From: Methylacidimicrobium tartarophylax
Lineage (GTDB): Bacteria; Verrucomicrobiota; Verrucomicrobiia; Methylacidiphilales; Methylacidiphilaceae
Length of the DNA stretch: 50,797 bases
NCBI RefSeq assembly: GCF_902143375.2
Contig: NZ_CABFVA020000026.1
Span: forward strand, 1 to 50,797
Direction of reading: 5' to 3'
Shown: positions 41,995 through 50,797 of the stretch, one piece after another
Layout: each line of letters begins with the position of its first letter
Position numbering within the stretch: the stretch's first letter is position 1
Made by a program: the position numbers and the translations under genes
Notes under the pieces: generated by a model
What the model was told of the DNA's origin: nothing
Databases searched by the model: none
What the model saw: the letters and a program-made list of their open reading frames with translations, nothing else

Positions 41995-44867
41995 GATCGC
42001 CCGTTGCGTGCCCGAGCCTCCTCAGGCAGGCCCTCGAGCGCACCTTCCGGCGATCGGGCGAGCTCCCGCGGCTGGGGAGGGAGGGGCAGAAGCTGCTCCT
42101 CGCCTTTGCGACGGTGGCAGACGAGCCAGAAGATCTGCGGAAGTACGACGAGGCTGGCGATGAGGCAAAAGCCGATCGAGAGCGTCATGAGAAGACCAAG
42201 GCCGAAGAGGCCGCGGTAGGAGCTGATCATGAGCGACCCAAACCCGATTACGGCGGTCATTCCCGAGAGCAGGATCGCCTTCCCGGTGCTGCTGGAAAAA
42301 AGTTCGGCTCTCCCGCTCTCACAGAACCGGTCGACCGTATAGATGCCGTAGGCGACACCGGCGCCAATGGCGAGGGGAAGCGTAATGATGTTCGCCGGGT
42401 TAAAGGGGACATGAAAGAGAACCATGGTGCCGAGGGTCCAGAGGACGGCCAGGCCGAGCGGAAGGATCGCCAGAAGGGTATAGCCCAGATGCTGGAACCG
42501 GAGGAAGATCACGATCACGATCGCGAGGAAAGCCCACTGCGCCGCCTGCACATAGCTGGATCGCAAGAGCTCGATGTATTCGTAGTTCTGCACGGGGGTT
42601 CCCGTCACATTCGGATCGACCGTCCGCAGATCCCGCACGAAACGGACGTCGGCTTCCCGGTTCCAGACGTTTTCCTTGGGAAGCACCTCGATCAGGATCT
42701 TCCCGTGCGGGGAGAGATAGCGGTGCGCGATCTCCGGAGGGAGATCCGCCACGGTCACCCCTCGGCTGGTGTCCTGGGTCCGCAGCCACGAAAGGCCGCT
42801 CTGCATCGATCCGAATACCCGCTGATTGGCATTGCGAAGCCGGGAGTTGAGTTCTGCGGGCGAGAGATTTGCCATTGCGCCTTCGAGATGCTCCAGCGCG
42901 GGGATCAGCTTGCCGAAGATCTCGACCGCATCGCGTGCCTGTTGGGCTAGAGCAACGTACCGCTTGGCCGCTGCCAGACCTTCTCGCGACTTCGCCAGCA
43001 GCTCTTGCACGGCCGTTTGAACTTGCTCCCCCTTGAAGGGCGGAGGCTCCCGATCGACCGGAATCGACTGGATCCGTTGGACAATGCGGCGGACGATGGT
43101 CTGCTTCTCCTCTTGCTTTTCCGGGAGGACGGACGAGAGCGAGTGGACCTCGCCCACGGTGGGAAGCGATTCGAAGGCGGCGATCCGCTTGGCGGCCTGC
43201 TCGGAATTGTCCGCAATGGAAAGACCGAAGAGAAAAGCCCGGGCGGGGGAGTTGACGAGCGCCTCCTCCTCCTTCACGGATTCGAGCGTCGGATCCTGAA
43301 GGTTCAAGAGGTTGTAGTCAAAACCGACGCGCGGCGCAAGCCAAGCCGCCCCGGTCGCTATCAACAGTGCGCCGATCAGGATCGTTCGGGGCGCGCGGAA
43401 GAGAGCCCGATTGAGCCACGGCGGCGATGACCAGTTCGAGCGCAGGGCGGTTTCCCGGAGAGCCCCGGAGTCCTTCTTGCCATCGATCCAGGCGTATGCC
43501 GCGGGAAGCACCAGAAGAGCGCCCACCAAGCAGAAGAGAATCCCGGAGCCTGCAATGATCCCGAATTCCCGAAGACCGATGAAGTCGTTGAAGCACATCG
43601 TGAAGAAGGCGAGGGCGGTGGTGCTTCCCCCGGTCACCACGGCGACTCCCGTATGGGCCGCTGTCACCTCGAGCGCCTCGCGAACGGAGAGGCCGTTCGC
43701 CAACTCTTCCTCGTATCGGCCCATGATTTGAATGCTGAAGTCGATCCCCATACCGAGCACCATTGCTACGAATGCTTGGGAGATGATGTTCAGGTGGCCG
43801 ATGACCAGAACCGCGAACGCCAGCGACCAGAAGAGCGCCATAACGAGGACGAGCAACCCAAGCCCGGGCCGGCGAAGCTCCCGGTAGCTGAGGAGGAAGA
43901 GAAGAGCGACCAGGCCGAACGCCAGCTCCGCCGCATGGATACTGTCCACCGAACTCTGATCGAGCTGATCCTCGTCGAGGACCGGCTCTCCCGTCAGCCC
44001 GAAGGAGACCTCCGGATAGTCAGCGCCCAGGTACTTGATGATCTCGCGGATCTTGCGAATCGTCTCTGTCCGGGCAGGACCGTCCGTGGCGTTGAATCCT
44101 GGCGCAGCCGTTACGAGAAAAAGATGGCCATCCTCGTAGGAGATATACTCGTGATCCGCGATCAACTTCTGGATGTCATCGGCTCGAAGGCGGGCGAGAT
44201 CGGTGTCGGGAGCATTCCCTCCCTGTTTTCCATTCGTGACCGTTGCCGCGCTCACCGTCGGAGCCGGATTCTGGGCGACCGCATCCGCCATCTCGTTGAG
44301 CATGTCGACAAACCGGCCGATGAAAGGCTTGAACTCCGTCCAGTTCTCTTTCTTCCGCAGATAGCTGGCCTGGAACTTCTCATTGGCTTGGGAGAGCACT
44401 GAAGCGATGTTGAGCTTCATCTTCGGCTGCGCCGCCAAGGCATTGATGTAGCCACCAACCTCGGTTTCGATCTTGGCGAGCTCTTCGAGCTCCAGAAAGA
44501 GGAGGGCCCTCTTCTCCAGTCCCGAGAAATCAAACCGATAGGTCACATCCTGGACGAGAGGCTCCAGACCCTTGAGCTGCTCTCCGAGCGCCTTCGCCGC
44601 GCGCTTGTTGGTTTCCGGATCGGGAGAACGGATCGTGACAAGATACTCCTCGGCGGCACGAAATTCCTGCCTGTAGGCGAGGTAGTTGCGGTGAATGGGC
44701 GAATCGGCGCGGATCAGCGCATTAGTATCGTTGATCACACGCAGGCGAGTTGCCACCACCCAGGCTGAAAAGCCGGTGACGACCACCGCGGCTAAAAGCA
44801 CGAGGCCGGGAAATGCGACCGCGAGCCGCATCAGGCGAACCAGGAGCCACTGCAAGAGTCTCTTCAT
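41991..44867 (-). CDS. MMPL/RND family exporter, possibly hopanoid transporter HpnN
   Basis: The 958-aa inner-membrane protein has the two-fold RND plan. A first TM helix (about 17-40) is followed by a 270-residue periplasmic loop and five TM helices. A second periplasmic loop and five more TM helices follow. Motifs MVLGMGIDFSIQIMGRYEEE and GAGVAYGIYTVDRF occupy the proton-relay helices. A single-gene system without a membrane-fusion partner fits the MMPL/HpnN group, and hpnC in the window makes hopanoid export plausible. That assignment is inference; other lipids are possible. The ATG at 44867 begins MKRLLQWLLVRLMRLAV. Confidence 0.8.
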   Translation of the reverse strand: MKRLLQWLLVRLMRLAVAFPGLVLLAAVVVTGFSAWVVATRLRVINDTNALIRADSPIHRNYLAYRQEFRAAEEYLVTIRSPDPETNKRAAKALGEQLKGLEPLVQDVTYRFDFSGLEKRALLFLELEELAKIETEVGGYINALAAQPKMKLNIASVLSQANEKFQASYLRKKENWTEFKPFIGRFVDMLNEMADAVAQNPAPTVSAATVTNGKQGGNAPDTDLARLRADDIQKLIADHEYISYEDGHLFLVTAAPGFNATDGPARTETIRKIREIIKYLGADYPEVSFGLTGEPVLDEDQLDQSSVDSIHAAELAFGLVALLFLLSYRELRRPGLGLLVLVMALFWSLAFAVLVIGHLNIISQAFVAMVLGMGIDFSIQIMGRYEEELANGLSVREALEVTAAHTGVAVVTGGSTTALAFFTMCFNDFIGLREFGIIAGSGILFCLVGALLVLPAAYAWIDGKKDSGALRETALRSNWSSPPWLNRALFRAPRTILIGALLIATGAAWLAPRVGFDYNLLNLQDPTLESVKEEEALVNSPARAFLFGLSIADNSEQAAKRIAAFESLPTVGEVHSLSSVLPEKQEEKQTIVRRIVQRIQSIPVDREPPPFKGEQVQTAVQELLAKSREGLAAAKRYVALAQQARDAVEIFGKLIPALEHLEGAMANLSPAELNSRLRNANQRVFGSMQSGLSWLRTQDTSRGVTVADLPPEIAHRYLSPHGKILIEVLPKENVWNREADVRFVRDLRTVDPNVTGTPVQNYEYIELLRSSYVQAAQWAFLAIVIVIFLRFQHLGYTLLAILPLGLAVLWTLGTMVLFHVPFNPANIITLPLAIGAGVAYGIYTVDRFCESGRAELFSSSTGKAILLSGMTAVIGFGSLMISSYRGLFGLGLLMTLSIGFCLIASLVVLPQIFWLVCHRRKGEEQLLPLPPQPRELARSPEGALEGLPEEARARNGRS

Positions 44868-45269
44868 CTCTTCCGAATGACACCGCTTCCGAAAAGACGC
44901 CCCAGGGCAAAAACTTCCAAGATCGATCGCCTCCTCAAGCGATGAGCCGATGGCGGCTCGTTTTCCAGCTATGGCCGTCTATGTTCGATTCAATGCGAAA
45001 GAACGGCTCGGTCTCGGGCACTGGATCAGAAAACCGGCTGTTCGGCAAGGAGCGACACAACCCGTCGCGCTACGACGGAATTCCGAACCATGTTGCGGCA
45101 GGGTAAACCATCGAAAAACGGAGGAATCAGCGCCTCCCTCCGCTGCACCTTCCACGGCATCATCTTTTACTCTTTCAGATGGCAACCATCCAGGCAAGAG
45201 CGAAACACATCACTGTCTTTGCCTTGACACGGCGATCCATAGTCGGTATCGAAGAGAACCGGTAGGTCG
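44868..45269. other. 402-bp intergenic region between divergent exporter and HNH genes
   Basis: I see no convincing gene. An open plus frame (44950-45273) and a minus frame (44979-45197) have no recognisable motif and poor starts. The right end holds a good promoter (45224-45252) for the HNH gene. A short hairpin GGAGG/CCTCC lies near 45119-45138 and a small GATGG/CCATC one near 45179-45192. The exporter promoter must be on the left but is not obvious. Confidence 0.5.
45224..45252 (+). promoter_or_regulatory. Sigma-70-type promoter for the HNH endonuclease gene
   Basis: TTGACA (45224-45229, perfect -35) and TATCGA (45247-45252) are separated by 17 bp, 18 bp ahead of the ATG at 45270. The -10 is imperfect, and the implied 5' leader is very short. 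Confidence 0.55.
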
Positions 45270-45869
45270 ATGACGGCCCTGGATACCTCCGTACTCGTGC
45301 TCAACCGCCTCTGGCAGGCGGTGAATCTCTGTTCCGCCCGGCATGCATTTGGGCTTCTCTATCAAGGACACGCCCATGTCGTGCATGCCGAGGAGAGCGA
45401 CTTCTACTCTCTGGACTTCGCGCACTGGGCGGAACATTCTCGCGATTATGCCGGAACCGACGTTGTCCACACCGTATCCGCTCGGCTTCGAGTTCCTCGT
45501 GTCATCCTGCTTGTTCTTTTTGAAAGGATTCCGAATAAGGACGTGAAGTTTACCCGGCGTAACGTCTTTGAGCGCGACAACCATACCTGCCAGTATTGCG
45601 GCCACCGATTCGACAACCGCTCGCTGAATCTCGATCATGTTGTTCCACGCGAGCGTGGAGGTAAGACAGTCTGGGAAAATATCGTCTGCTCCTGTATCTG
45701 GTGCAATAGCCGCAAGGGAAATCGCACGCCGCAGGAGGCGGGGATGAGGCTCCTGCGCAGGCCACGTCGGCCCCGCTGGCGCCCGCTCGTCGCATCCGAG
45801 ACCGCCGGCGTCCCCGAGGCTTGGCGACGGTTCGTCGATGTCGACTCCTGGACGGTCGAGCTCAGTTAG
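45270..45869 (+). CDS. HNH endonuclease family protein
   Basis: The 199-aa protein has a C-terminal HNH domain with two zinc CxxC knuckles: TCQYCGHRF, LNLDHVVPRERGG (the HN(H) core), WENIVCSCIWCNSRKGN. The N-terminal half (VLVLNRLWQAVNLCSARHAF) is the DUF-type extension common in stand-alone HNH proteins of environmental bacteria, whose DNA target and role are unknown. It is monocistronic with its own promoter; no methyltransferase or toxin partner is adjacent. Its TAG stop forms the left tip of the inverted-repeat element at 45867-45989. Confidence 0.85.
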   Translation: MTALDTSVLVLNRLWQAVNLCSARHAFGLLYQGHAHVVHAEESDFYSLDFAHWAEHSRDYAGTDVVHTVSARLRVPRVILLVLFERIPNKDVKFTRRNVFERDNHTCQYCGHRFDNRSLNLDHVVPRERGGKTVWENIVCSCIWCNSRKGNRTPQEAGMRLLRRPRRPRWRPLVASETAGVPEAWRRFVDVDSWTVELS

Positions 45870-45989
45870 CTTGCCTGTCTCACAAGCGTTTTCCTGCGGC
45901 TTGCGAAATGGACCAGTCTGCTTCGTTGGCCTTGCATCCAGGCCCATCCGCCGCGCCTCGGGTACGAACTTTGTGAGACAGGCAGGCTT
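45867..45989. mobile_element. MITE-like inverted-repeat element (dispersed motif copies H and I)
   Basis: Two motif copies face each other. H, on the minus strand at 45867-45886, matches at 17 of 20. I, on the plus strand at 45970-45989, matches at 18 of 20. About 83 bp lie between them, containing CCTTGCATCCAGGCCC in the middle. It has no open reading frame for a transposase. Its right half is shared with 9487-9526 and its left half with 50745-50790, so it behaves as a multi-copy unit. No target-site duplication is evident. It fills the gap between convergent HNH and purH genes. Confidence 0.6.
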
Positions 45990-46015
45990 TGCCGAGATGG
46001 GGCCTAGCCAAAGCT

Positions 46016-47548
46016 CTAGTGGCGGAAGTGCCGCCGCCCCGTGAAGACAAGGGCGAGTCCGCGCTCATCCGCCGCGGCAATCACCTCCGGGTCCCGAATG
46101 CTTCCTCCCGGTTGAATCACCGCCGTCGCCCCCGCGTCCGCGGCGTGGAGAAGAGAATCGGCAAAGGGAAAGTAGGCATCAGAGGCGACGGCACTTCCGG
46201 CCAGAGAGAGGCCGGCATGGCCGGCCTTGGCAATCGCCAGGCGAGCAGCGTCGACGCGGGACATCTGGCCGGCTCCGATTCCGAGGGTTCGATCGGCCGC
46301 CGCAAAGACGATGGCATTGGAGCGCACATGCTTGCAGACCCTCCAGCCGAACTCCATTGCCTCCCACTCCGCCGGAGTCGGAGAGCGGCGGCTGGCCACC
46401 TGCCGACTCTCGGTGGAAATCGAAGCGGTGTCAGGCTCTTGAGCGAGGACCGAATCGCCTAGGATCGACCGGAAGGAAAATCGGTGACGCGGAATCTGAG
46501 CGAAGTCGGCGGAAAGGAGCCGCAGATTTTTCTTTTTCTGTAAAAGCGCCAATGCTTCTCGATCGAATTCCGGCGCCACCACTACCTCGGTGAAAATTCC
46601 CGAGAGGGTCTCCGCAAAAGAGAGATCGAGGGGACGATTCACCGCAACCACTCCTCCGAAGGGAGCTTCTCGATCGGTCGCCAAGGCTTTTTCCCATGCT
46701 TCCCGAAGCGTGTCGGCCGAGCCGATTCCGCAAGGGATGCCGTGCTTGAGAATGGCCACGGTCGGCCGGTCGGTAAAATCAGCGAGAAGTCCGACCCCGC
46801 TGTCAATATCCAGCAGGTTGTTGTAGGAGAGCTCCTTCCCGTGCAACTGCTGGAAGTGGCGCCAGAACTCTCCGTAGAGGGTTCCTCGTTGGTGAGGGTT
46901 TTCCCCATACCGGAGCGCTTGGCCGTTCTCGAGCGGCAGACTCCAAGCGGAAGGAAGCTCGGTAATCCCGAAGCGTTCTTGCAGATAGCCGGCAATCGTC
47001 GCGTCGTAAGCGGAGATATGCCCAAAGGCCTTGACGGCCAGCCGCTGACGCAATTTGAGGCTCGTCTCCCCCGATCGGACGATCTCCCCAGTGACTTCCT
47101 CGTAATCCTTGGGATCGACCACCACCGTCACATGACGGTGATTCTTGGCGGCGCTACGAGCCACCGCACAGCCGCCGATATCGATCTGTTCGATCGCGTC
47201 CTCGAGGCTCACGTCCGGCCTTCGAATCGTCTCCCGGAATGGATAGAGGTTGACCACCACGAATCGAATGTCGGGAAGGCCGAAGGCTCTCCGCTGGCGA
47301 TCCTGTTCTTCATCGTCGCGAAGCCAGAGGATGCCTCCGTGGATCTTCGGATGCAGTGACTTGACTCGACCGTCCAAGATCTCGGGAAAACCCGTGACAT
47401 CCTTGAGCTCCTGTACGGCGACGTGCGCAGCCCGAAGGGCTTTTGCCGTCCCCCCGGTGGCGAGGATCGTGACGTCGGCCTGGGTGAGGGCCTGAGCGAA
47501 CGGGACGAGCCCTGTTTTATCCGATACGGAAATCAGCGCGACGCTCAT
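46016..47548 (-). CDS. purH: Bifunctional AICAR formyltransferase / IMP cyclohydrolase
   Basis: This enzyme catalyses the last two steps of purine synthesis. The 510-aa protein starts VALISVSDKTGLVPFAQALT and has ILATGGTAKALR and DGRVKSLHPKIHGGIL (cyclohydrolase half). The formyltransferase half has LRYGENPHQRGTLYG, KHGIPCGIGSADTL, RSNAIVFA, GAGQMSRVDAARLA and ASDAYFPFADSL. Its ATG overlaps the stop of the upstream PHP gene as ATGA. Confidence 0.96.
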   Translation of the reverse strand: MSVALISVSDKTGLVPFAQALTQADVTILATGGTAKALRAAHVAVQELKDVTGFPEILDGRVKSLHPKIHGGILWLRDDEEQDRQRRAFGLPDIRFVVVNLYPFRETIRRPDVSLEDAIEQIDIGGCAVARSAAKNHRHVTVVVDPKDYEEVTGEIVRSGETSLKLRQRLAVKAFGHISAYDATIAGYLQERFGITELPSAWSLPLENGQALRYGENPHQRGTLYGEFWRHFQQLHGKELSYNNLLDIDSGVGLLADFTDRPTVAILKHGIPCGIGSADTLREAWEKALATDREAPFGGVVAVNRPLDLSFAETLSGIFTEVVVAPEFDREALALLQKKKNLRLLSADFAQIPRHRFSFRSILGDSVLAQEPDTASISTESRQVASRRSPTPAEWEAMEFGWRVCKHVRSNAIVFAAADRTLGIGAGQMSRVDAARLAIAKAGHAGLSLAGSAVASDAYFPFADSLLHAADAGATAVIQPGGSIRDPEVIAAADERGLALVFTGRRHFRH

Positions 47549-48258
47549 GGGTTCCTGCTTGGCGAGGCGGAAATGCGATAATGGCGAAAGCGAAAGACAT
47601 TATGCCAGGTCTTGCGCAAGGCCGCTTGTGCCTTGATGTAGTGCTCTTCGCGCTTCACGGGCCCTTTGCGAAGCGCGGCAAAGACCCCCGCCACGGAGAA
47701 TTCCTCCGCCTCCAAGATCACATAAGCGGTCCCGATCGCGTCGGCCTCGTGAGAGTCGCTCGCCGCCACCATCGGAAGCCCCCGCGCCTTGGCGCTACGA
47801 AATGCTTGCCGATTGCTCCGGCGCAACGTAGCCGCCGCGTTAAAGACCTCGATCGCGTCCACAGGCAAGGTGTCGAGCGTCCGGCTACGGATCCCGGCAC
47901 GAAAATAATCGAACGGATGCGGGGCGATCGAGAATCCCCCTTGGCTGCGGATCAGGGCGACGGCCTCCGCAGCCGAAATTCCATGGAGATCCGGCAAACG
48001 CAAGCCCAGGGCCAGCAGATGACCTTCCCGCGTGCTGATCTCCTGACCCGGAATGACCAGGAATCCATCGACCGGAGTCCCCTCGGGGCGAAGCAGGCCC
48101 TTCGACTCAAGATAATCGACTCCCGCGCAGCTATTGTGATCGGTCAGGGCAATGGCGTTCAAGCCCTTCTGCCGAGCGACACGGATCAACTCCTCGGGCG
48201 GAGCGACCCCATCGGCTGAAAAATAGGAGTGGCAGTGGAGATCCGCTCGAATCTGCAT
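47545..48258 (-). CDS. PHP-domain protein, TrpH/YciV-like
   Basis: The 237-aa protein has IRADLHCHSYFSADGVAPPE, ALTDHNSCAG, IPGQEISTREGHLLALG, IAPHPFDYF, and ASDSHEADAIGTAY. This pattern fits the TrpH-type PHP family, whose members include nucleotide 3',5'-bisphosphate or RNA 5'-end hydrolases, rather than HisK. The ATG at 48256-48258 has AGGGA upstream and is preferred to the ATG at 48273. It is coupled to purH, and the context suggests nucleotide metabolism. Confidence 0.82.
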   Translation of the reverse strand: MQIRADLHCHSYFSADGVAPPEELIRVARQKGLNAIALTDHNSCAGVDYLESKGLLRPEGTPVDGFLVIPGQEISTREGHLLALGLRLPDLHGISAAEAVALIRSQGGFSIAPHPFDYFRAGIRSRTLDTLPVDAIEVFNAAATLRRSNRQAFRSAKARGLPMVAASDSHEADAIGTAYVILEAEEFSVAGVFAALRKGPVKREEHYIKAQAALRKTWHNVFRFRHYRISASPSRNP

Positions 48259-48397
48259 ATCCGTCCCTACCATACCACAGGGGTGTCAGCGAACTCCAAG
48301 GTCTTTCGCTATCAGTTTCCTGTGCCCATCCTTCTCTTCGCTTGCGCTCCCTTGCTCGGTGCGCCAGCATGGGCGGTAGTTCTCGGAAACGTTGTTC

Positions 48398-49198
48398 ATG
48401 GCCCCTTCCCCCCAGCCACGCCCGCTTTCGGTGGAGGATTGTCCGAAAACGGCCGGATCGATGGGCGAGCTCTTCGATTCGGTCGCGCAGCACTACGACT
48501 TTCTCAACCATCTCTTGAGCCTTGGGACCGATTGGTGGTGGAGAGAAAGGGTTGCCGCCTCCGTGCGCCGGCGCGGACCCCAGCGGCTACTCGATCTCGC
48601 GACCGGTAGTGGAGACCTCTTGCGGCTACTCGAGCGGCGCATTCCCGGACTCGAGGAAGCTTGGGGGGTGGACGTTTCTCCCTCGATGCTCGCCGTGGCC
48701 CGCGGCAAGGGTCTATGCCGCTTGCTCCAGGCCGATGCTCTGGCGCTGCCCTTTCCCGATGGGAGCTTCGACGTCGTTACCGTCGCCTTCGGGCTGCGCA
48801 ACTTTCCGGAACGAGGCCGAGCCTTTGCCGAGATGCAACGCATCCTCCGGCCGGGAGGGGCTGCTTTCATCCTCGAATTCTCCCGTCCCTGGGCCTGGCT
48901 TGCTCCGGCCTATTTTTTCTACCTCAGGTCGATCCTTCCGGAAATCGCCCACCTCTTCGGAGCGCCACGCGAAGCCTACCGGTATCTCGCCTCCTCGATC
49001 GCCGCTTTTCCCGGGGCAGAGGAGCTCGCCGAGGAGATGGAGCGCGCCGGGTTTGGCTCCGTCCGCTTTCAGCGGCTGACCGGTGGGGTGGTCGCCCTGC
49101 ATGAGGCAGAGGCGGGAGGCGTCGGAGCCGTTCCCGAGCAGAGCGACCAGAGTCGCCGCTCCTCTTCCGGAACGAACTTTGTGAGAGAGGCAGAGTAA
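48398..49198 (+). CDS. ubiE: Demethylmenaquinone/ubiquinone methyltransferase (MenG/UbiE)
   Basis: This SAM-dependent enzyme methylates the quinone ring in the final menaquinone step or a late ubiquinone step. The 266-aa protein has FDSVAQHYDFLNHLLSLGTD, LLDLATGSGDLLRLLE (SAM motif I), DALALPFPDGSFDVVTVAFG, RNFPERGRAFAEMQRILRPG and AYRYLASSIAAFPGAEELA. The ATG at 48398 is used; a TTG at 48392 is in frame. The last residues (TNFVREAE) and the TAA stop are encoded by dispersed motif copy J, so the original C-terminus has probably been replaced or extended by the repeat. Confidence 0.9.
   Translation: MAPSPQPRPLSVEDCPKTAGSMGELFDSVAQHYDFLNHLLSLGTDWWWRERVAASVRRRGPQRLLDLATGSGDLLRLLERRIPGLEEAWGVDVSPSMLAVARGKGLCRLLQADALALPFPDGSFDVVTVAFGLRNFPERGRAFAEMQRILRPGGAAFILEFSRPWAWLAPAYFFYLRSILPEIAHLFGAPREAYRYLASSIAAFPGAEELAEEMERAGFGSVRFQRLTGGVVALHEAEAGGVGAVPEQSDQSRRSSSGTNFVREAE
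49178..49197 (+). repeat. Dispersed motif copy J, inside the ubiE 3' end
   Basis: It matches the motif at 16 of 20 positions, with the shared left flank CGAAC. It is translated in frame as part of the ubiE C-terminus and overlaps the TAA stop. Confidence 0.6.
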
Positions 49199-49472
49199 AG
49201 GTCTGCCCCATTCCCCTCGACCGTTGCCAATGCCATGGGCGAGTAAGAAAGGCGGATTTCTTTCTCTGGAGAAGGGAGAGAGAGAAACTTTCTCCTTGCC
49301 GAAGCACGGGTCGCCTCGTTATGTTGCATATAAGTCTGTGAAGGTTCGCTTGCTGTTATCCCTATGGTCACCCCTTCGGGAAACAGTTCGGCATTAATTA
49401 ACCGCCCCATTCAAGGGGTTTCGTCTACCGAGCCGTCTGTTCGGCGCGCCTAGGGGAATACCACAGCACCGA
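49199..49472 (+). other. 274-bp region upstream of the DEAD-box helicase (possible long leader)
   Basis: No gene is seen. It includes an AT-rich spot (TGTTGCATATAAG near 49322-49334) that could hold a -10 box, and a small CCCC/GGGG hairpin with a 6-base loop followed by TTTCG near 49404-49418. DEAD-box helicase genes often have long structured leaders, but no specific element is recognised here. Confidence 0.35.
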
Positions 49473-50744
<1,272 letters not shown>

Positions 50745-50747
<3 letters not shown>

Positions 50748-50797
50748 CTTGCATGTCTCCTAAGAGTTCTCCTGCGGGTTGCGCTTAATCACGCGCA
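50745..50797 (-). repeat. Dispersed motif copy K and left half of a second 123-bp-type element, cut by the window edge
   Basis: 50745-50764 matches the motif at 16 of 20 positions on the minus strand. The following 25 bp (CTCCTGCGGGTTGCGCTT region) also match the left interior of the 45867-45989 element (TTCCTGCGGCTTGCGAAA). A right arm would be expected just outside the window. Confidence 0.6.

Noticed and set aside
44950-45273. Possible small gene in the exporter-HNH gap
   Set aside because: No domain, no good ribosome-binding site, and it would run through the promoter and start of the HNH gene.
45270-45869. HNH gene as part of a restriction-modification or toxin-antitoxin system
   Set aside because: It has its own promoter and neighbours are a transporter and purH; no methyltransferase, antitoxin or immunity gene is present.

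Overview
This is a gene-dense, GC-rich (roughly 60% by eye) stretch of bacterial chromosome made almost entirely of housekeeping genes. There is no prophage, CRISPR array, rRNA operon or intact transposase gene. The cell is Gram-negative and makes lipid A (lpxI, lpxB, an Slp-type lipoprotein) and apparently hopanoids (hpnC, an HpnN-like exporter). The gene set and GC content fit Verrucomicrobiota, perhaps the acidophilic Methylacidiphilales. That placement is inference from gene content; no marker phylogeny was possible.

Layout. 1-5.8 kb: the 3' end of murQ, then a tightly overlapping minus-strand run ftsK - rodZ-like - rimO - nth. 6-10.2 kb: Mn-type superoxide dismutase, a DsrE-like protein, a DUF192 protein coupled to a PHP phosphatase, hpnC and coaE. 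10.3-14.2 kb: rho, galE and a secreted trypsin-like protease with TPRs. 14.2-17.9 kb: nusA-infB-rbfA on the minus strand without rimP, preceded by a strong promoter and an intrinsic terminator inside the leader, which looks like an attenuator. 18.1-21.1 kb: lpxI - Gfo/Idh oxidoreductase - lpxB, translationally coupled. 21.2-25.8 kb: an envelope-type module of ECF sigma factor, single-pass membrane protein (candidate anti-sigma), HtrA-like protein that has lost its catalytic triad, and an OmpA/MotB-like protein, with a divergent membrane TPR protein whose likely start codon overlaps that of the sigma factor.

25.8-33 kb: rpsU, a zinc alcohol dehydrogenase, a host-attachment-family protein, then a minus-strand operon of a SLOG (molybdenum-carrier-like)-FolB fusion, an unrecognised two-domain protein with a deoxyribosyltransferase-like C-terminus, deoC and an atypical pyruvate kinase. 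32.6-38.1 kb: ybgC, tRNA-His, NAD(P)HX repair enzyme, slp-like lipoprotein, agmatine-to-putrescine genes (aguB, aguA) and a small membrane protein. 38.2-45 kb: nifS-type cysteine desulfurase, second class V aminotransferase, HisJ-like phosphatase, 3-methyladenine glycosylase, and a convergent MMPL/RND exporter. 45.2-50.8 kb: HNH endonuclease, a PHP protein with purH, ubiE/menG and a DEAD-box helicase.

The main non-coding feature is a dispersed, degenerate 20-bp motif (about TTTGTGAGACATGCAGGCTA) present in about a dozen copies, nearly all at gene 3' ends and often supplying the stop codon. At 45867-45989 two copies face each other as terminal inverted repeats of a 123-bp MITE-like element, so the single copies may be remnants of that element. 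Many starts were moved downstream of the longest ORF because of ATGA/GTGA overlaps, Shine-Dalgarno sequences or family N-termini; the entries give the reason.
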